From DASYYE01 sp035946955 (lineage in GTDB: Bacteria; Actinomycetota; Actinomycetes; Streptosporangiales; Streptosporangiaceae), in the NCBI GenBank assembly GCA_035946955.1, contig DASYYE010000141.1, positions 1-52,803 on the forward strand: DNA of 52,803 bases. Direction: 5' to 3'. Made by a program: the position numbers and the translations under genes. Numbering within the stretch: position 1 is the first letter of the stretch; the number at the start of each line of letters is the position of its first letter. Below, piece after piece: positions 49,662 through 52,803 of this stretch. The notes beneath the pieces were generated by a model. It was not told the DNA's origin. It saw only the letters and a list, made by a program, of their open reading frames with translations, and did no database searches.

Positions 49662-52321
49662 CACGCGGGTCAGCGGCATTCGAGGCTGACCTGGCCAGGC
49701 TGGGCGACGGAGCAGACCGGGCACGGATCCTGCTCCAGGGGCTGGCCTGGGCGAAGGGCTCCGGAGCCCCTCGCGACGTCTGGGTCGTTGTTGCAAATGC
49801 CCTGGCGGGCGAGTCCTCCGTGAGCGACACGGATGTGCGGTGGCTGCTGCGCAGGGCCTCCTCCGCTGTGGTGACCACGGACCGGCCTGGCTGGCCACCG
49901 GCTTACCGGCTGGCGGACCAGACGCTCGCCACGTCCCTGCGAGACGCCGCCTCGGCCGGCCATCTCCTGGCTGAGCAGGCAATCACGGACGCACTGCTTG
50001 CCACGGTGCCGGTGGCGGGCAACGGCCAGCATGACTGGCTGTCGGCTGACCCCTACCTGCGGGCCCACCTCGCACAGCATGTGGCCGCTGCCGGGCACTC
50101 CGCCCTGCGCGCGCTGGTCGCTGACCCGGGCTTCCTCGCCGTGGCGGACCCAGCCATTCTCAGCCCGCTGCTCGGCCCCGTTGCCTTGGCGCAGCGCGAC
50201 ACGGTGCGTGCCTACCGGCGCATCCGGACCATTCTGAGCGACAACCCCCACGCTAATGCCGCCTACCTCGCCGAAGCCAATTTCGGCCTCCCGGGGTCAT
50301 CGGCGCCCCCAGCCCCGGACACCGGTATCCGCCCGGTCTACCGGACGCTCCTGGCGGCGGTGCGGCGGGACGACAGCCTGGTCACCCTCGCTGGCCACAC
50401 CAACCTCGTGAACCTGGTGGCGTTCGGTACCTGCCCGGACGGGCGGCTGCTGCTGGCCTCGGGCAGTGACGACTCCACCGTGCGGGTGTGGGACCCGCTC
50501 GCTGGTGGCCTCGTCTGCCCGCCTATCACCGCACACTCCGACGAGGTGTGGTGCGTGAGGTTCGGTACCTGCGCGGATGGCCAACTGCTGCTCGCCTCCG
50601 CGAGCAAGGACAAGACGGTGCGGGTGTTTGACCCCGTCTCCGGATCCCCTCTCATCGAGCCGATCACCGGCCACGCCGAGCGGGTCTACGCGATAGCGTT
50701 CGGCCGGTGCCCGGACGGGCGCCTGCTGCTTGCCTCAGGTAGCGGGGACAACACAGCCCGGGTGTGGGATCCGCTCACGGGTGAGCCCGTTGGGAAGGCC
50801 CTGGTCGGCCACGCCGGGCGTGTCCGCTCGGTGTCGTTCGGCAACTGCCCGGACGGGCGGCTGCTGCTGGCCACCGGAAGCCCCGACGGGCCGGTGATGG
50901 TCTGGGACCCGCTCACCAGCACCCTGGTGATCCCGCCGATCACCGGCTACTCCGGGACCGTGTACTGGCTGTCCTTCTGCCCCGGTCCCGACGGCGGGCT
51001 GCTGCTGATGACCGGAGGCATCGACCGGTCACTGCGGTTCTGGGACCCGCTCACGGGCGACCCGGTGGCCGAGCCGTTCCCCATGCTCACCGGCCCGGTG
51101 AACTGCCTGGCGTTCGGCACGAACGGGGACGGGCAGCCGCTGATGGCCTGCACGAGCGGCGACTCGACGATGCATGTGTGGGATCCGCGCGACGGCACCC
51201 GCAAAGTTGCGACGCTGATCAGCCACGCAGGGCGGGTGGATGGCCTGGCGTTCGGCCTGGCGCCGGGCAGGCGTCCGCTGCTCGCCTCCGCCAGCGGCGA
51301 CCGTACCGTGCGGGTCTGGGACCGGTTCGTCAACGCGCCCGCCGAGCCGGGCACGTCCGAGTGGGCGTGGGTGAGCTCACTCGCTTTCGGTGTGGCGCCG
51401 AGCGGGTCGCTCCTGCTCGCCTCGGCCAGCGGTGAGAAGGCGCTGAACATCTGGGACGCGCGCGCGGGCGCGCTGGTGGCAGGCCCGATCACCGGCCACG
51501 TCGGCTGGGTTGACTCGGTTGCCTTCGGCGTCACGAACACTGGGCTGCTGCTGCTCGCGTCCGCTGGTGGCGACAAGTCCAGCGGCGACATCACGGTCCG
51601 GGTGTGGGACGCGCTGACCGGCGAGCTCGTCACCGGTCCGTTGACCGGCCACGATGACGCGGTACGGGCCGTTGCATTCGGCACCACCGCCCGCGGGGAC
51701 CTCCTCCTCGCCTCCGCCAGTGACGACGGGACCGTCCAAGTCTGGGATCCGCTCACCGGTGAAGCCCTGGGGCGCCGGATCACCGCACACGCCTACGGGG
51801 CCGACACCCTCGCCTTCGCCAACGCGGGCCGCCGGGGGAACCTGGTGCTGGCCTCCGGTGGCGGAGACGCGGCGGTGCGGCTGTGGGACCCCCTGACCGG
51901 AGCGCCGGTAGGCAAGCCACTCACCGGTCACAAGAGCAGGGTCCGGGCGGTCGCGTTCGGGGCCGCTGGCGGGCGGCTGCTGCTGGCATCAGCCAGTGAC
52001 GACAAGACCGTGCGCGTCTGGCGGCCGCTGGCCGGCAGACCGGCCAGGAAGACCCTGACCGGTCACACCGGCTGGGTCTCCGCGGTGGCGTTCGGCACCG
52101 ACCCCGGAGGCCGGCTGGTGCTGGCGAGCGGTAGCGGAGACCGGACGGTCCGGGTCTGGGATCCCGTCAGCGGCACGTGCACCCTGACGGTCCAGCGTGA
52201 GTCCATTGTCCGTGCACTGGCCGTCACCGGCCTGACCCTGGCGATCGGTCAGGAGGAAGGGTTCTCCGTCATCGAGCTGGACCCCGCGGCGCACAAGCTC
52301 GCGCGAGTTCACTCGTCATAG
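49658..52321 (+). CDS. 14-blade WD40 protein, STAND protein lacking NTPase
   Basis: About 887 residues from GTG 49658. The first 240 residues match the region that follows the NTPase in actinobacterial NACHT/AAA-WD40 proteins: ARILLQGLAWAKGSGAPRDV, then RLADQTLATSLRD and the HDWLSADPYLRAHLAQHV segment. The remainder is 13 clear WD repeats (each with GH...VRVWDPLTG-type ends) plus a partial closing one, thus two seven-bladed propellers. The expected N-terminal effector and P-loop are absent; upstream is the unrelated hydratase gene. It may be a 5'-truncated gene or a free-standing propeller scaffold. An 11-codon ATG leader with a good ribosome binding site overlaps the start. Confidence 0.85.
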   Translation: MTRGSAAFEADLARLGDGADRARILLQGLAWAKGSGAPRDVWVVVANALAGESSVSDTDVRWLLRRASSAVVTTDRPGWPPAYRLADQTLATSLRDAASAGHLLAEQAITDALLATVPVAGNGQHDWLSADPYLRAHLAQHVAAAGHSALRALVADPGFLAVADPAILSPLLGPVALAQRDTVRAYRRIRTILSDNPHANAAYLAEANFGLPGSSAPPAPDTGIRPVYRTLLAAVRRDDSLVTLAGHTNLVNLVAFGTCPDGRLLLASGSDDSTVRVWDPLAGGLVCPPITAHSDEVWCVRFGTCADGQLLLASASKDKTVRVFDPVSGSPLIEPITGHAERVYAIAFGRCPDGRLLLASGSGDNTARVWDPLTGEPVGKALVGHAGRVRSVSFGNCPDGRLLLATGSPDGPVMVWDPLTSTLVIPPITGYSGTVYWLSFCPGPDGGLLLMTGGIDRSLRFWDPLTGDPVAEPFPMLTGPVNCLAFGTNGDGQPLMACTSGDSTMHVWDPRDGTRKVATLISHAGRVDGLAFGLAPGRRPLLASASGDRTVRVWDRFVNAPAEPGTSEWAWVSSLAFGVAPSGSLLLASASGEKALNIWDARAGALVAGPITGHVGWVDSVAFGVTNTGLLLLASAGGDKSSGDITVRVWDALTGELVTGPLTGHDDAVRAVAFGTTARGDLLLASASDDGTVQVWDPLTGEALGRRITAHAYGADTLAFANAGRRGNLVLASGGGDAAVRLWDPLTGAPVGKPLTGHKSRVRAVAFGAAGGRLLLASASDDKTVRVWRPLAGRPARKTLTGHTGWVSAVAFGTDPGGRLVLASGSGDRTVRVWDPVSGTCTLTVQRESIVRALAVTGLTLAIGQEEGFSVIELDPAAHKLARVHSS

Positions 52322-52626
52322 TGGGTGGGCGGGTAGGGATCCCGCTCGCCCTTGATTTGCAGCTCGTCCTTGTCGGACTCGCGGCGGATCTCGGCCCGCG
52401 CCTCCTGGAACTCGGTTGACTCGGTGATATCGAAGTCTGGCGGTGCATCGGTCGCCGGGGGCACCTCGTCCGGGTCGTAGTCATCCAGACCGGCCGCTAC
52501 CCGCTCCTCCTCGGTCAGGCGGGCAAGACGCTCGTCGTCCAGGCGGTCTGGTGCCCCGCCGTGCTCACGGCGGTCACGGTGGAACTGCTCGGCTGACTGG
52601 TCTGAGCTGTCTTCGGTCACTCTCAC
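52309..52626 (-). CDS. Small acidic hydrophilic protein
   Basis: About 105 residues from the GTG at 52626 (52620 also possible). Highly charged: RLDDERLARLTEEERVAAGL, then DDYDPDEVPPATDAPPDFD, TESTEFQEARAEIRRESDKD, and a tail ending PTHYDE. No signal or membrane helix; probably largely disordered or helical. Similar small acidic proteins with LTEEER...Y(D/E)PDEVP are common in actinobacteria, with unknown function. The longer frame to 52773 has an atypical Pro/Ser-rich start and is excluded. Convergent with the WD40 gene, overlapping by 13 bp. Confidence 0.75.
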   Translation of the reverse strand: MRVTEDSSDQSAEQFHRDRREHGGAPDRLDDERLARLTEEERVAAGLDDYDPDEVPPATDAPPDFDITESTEFQEARAEIRRESDKDELQIKGERDPYPPTHYDE

Positions 52627-52790
52627 CAGTATTCCCACGTCACGGGAGTACGTGAAGACCCAACCCAGGTGAGTTGCCGTTTCAGGTGGAGCCGACGGCG
52701 GTAGGGATGGGTGGGGGTGAGCTCGCCGCCCCTCGGTGGGCCGCCCCGACCACAGCGACGCGTGGCTGCTCAACAGGAGGTGAGCAACGT

Positions 52791-52803
52791 ATGACTCAAC
52801 CCG
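52791..52803 (+). CDS. Start of a further gene, cut by window end
   Basis: ATG at 52791 preceded by a perfect AGGAGGTGA (52775-52783). Only four codons (MTQP) lie in the window, so nothing can be said of the product. Confidence 0.6.

Noticed and set aside
1..52803. CRISPR arrays, tRNA/rRNA genes, insertion sequences, integrase or prophage genes, PKS/NRPS genes
   Set aside because: I looked for regular spacer-repeat structure, tRNA arms, transposase/integrase motifs and megasynthase domains on both strands and found none.

Overview
The window comes from a high-GC actinobacterium. The evidence is the strong G/C third-position bias, frequent GTG starts, and families that are typical of or restricted to the group: a SARP regulator, a DUF397 protein beside a DUF5753-type HTH regulator, a PPOX/F420-dependent oxidoreductase, short zf-HC2 anti-sigma and RsbW-like ATPases, and NIT-domain sensors. 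I cannot name the genus. There is no rRNA, tRNA, CRISPR array, transposase or integrase that I can see, and no PKS/NRPS core. It reads as chromosomal accessory DNA, very rich in regulators.

Layout. 0-1.2 kb: two small membrane proteins. 1.3-6.3 kb: two large ATP-binding LuxR-type (STAND/MalT-like) regulators. 6.3-7.9 kb: an ECF sigma factor and an NmrA-like NAD(P)-binding protein behind a perfect 24-bp palindrome. 8.0-10.9 kb: a third LuxR-type STAND regulator on the minus strand. 11.2-14.65 kb: a tight three-gene operon of a serine racemase/dehydratase-like PLP enzyme, a D-Ala-D-Ala ligase (Ddl) and MurF. This is a complete extra set for making and attaching a D-amino-acid dipeptide to a cell-wall precursor. 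14.7-16.8 kb: a second ECF sigma, a NIT sensor that ends before any kinase domain, and a short zinc-finger anti-sigma. 16.9-25.1 kb: mostly housekeeping-like singletons (LOG-family hydrolase, ADP-ribosylglycohydrolase, coiled-coil membrane protein, methyltransferase, PPOX enzyme, PEBP protein, secreted PL7 lyase, HIT protein, TetR regulator with a paired operator). 25-31.3 kb: MFS transporter fused to a MarR-like domain, S66 LD-carboxypeptidase, APH-type kinase, DEAD/DEAH helicase. 31.2-35.3 kb: a 1168-aa SARP-NB-ARC-TPR regulator divergent from an RsbW-like ATPase, with SARP-like heptad repeats between them. 35.4-38.0 kb: beta-glucosidase plus sugar transporter operon. 38.1-39.5 kb: DUF397/HTH pair. 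39.5-40.5 kb: an A+T-richer island with a 54-aa secreted peptide gene. 40.5-47.4 kb: tandem LuxR-type STAND paralogues, the second having lost its HTH and gained a new N-terminal domain, then another RsbW-like ATPase. 47.6-52.8 kb: methyltransferase/MmcQ pair, enoyl-CoA hydratase, a 14-blade WD40 protein that looks like a STAND protein without its NTPase, a small acidic protein, and the first codons of a further gene.

The most noteworthy units are: (i) the racemase-like/Ddl/MurF operon, whose PLP enzyme carries the Ser-Ser-Gly-Asn-His signature of serine racemases; (ii) a ~90-bp intergenic block shared by two of the STAND regulators, including the divergent promoter region of that operon; (iii) repeated remodelling of STAND proteins (HTH loss with N-terminal replacement; NTPase loss with the WD40 part retained); and (iv) small genes with good ribosome binding sites, above all the secreted 54-aa peptide at 40.0-40.2 kb.
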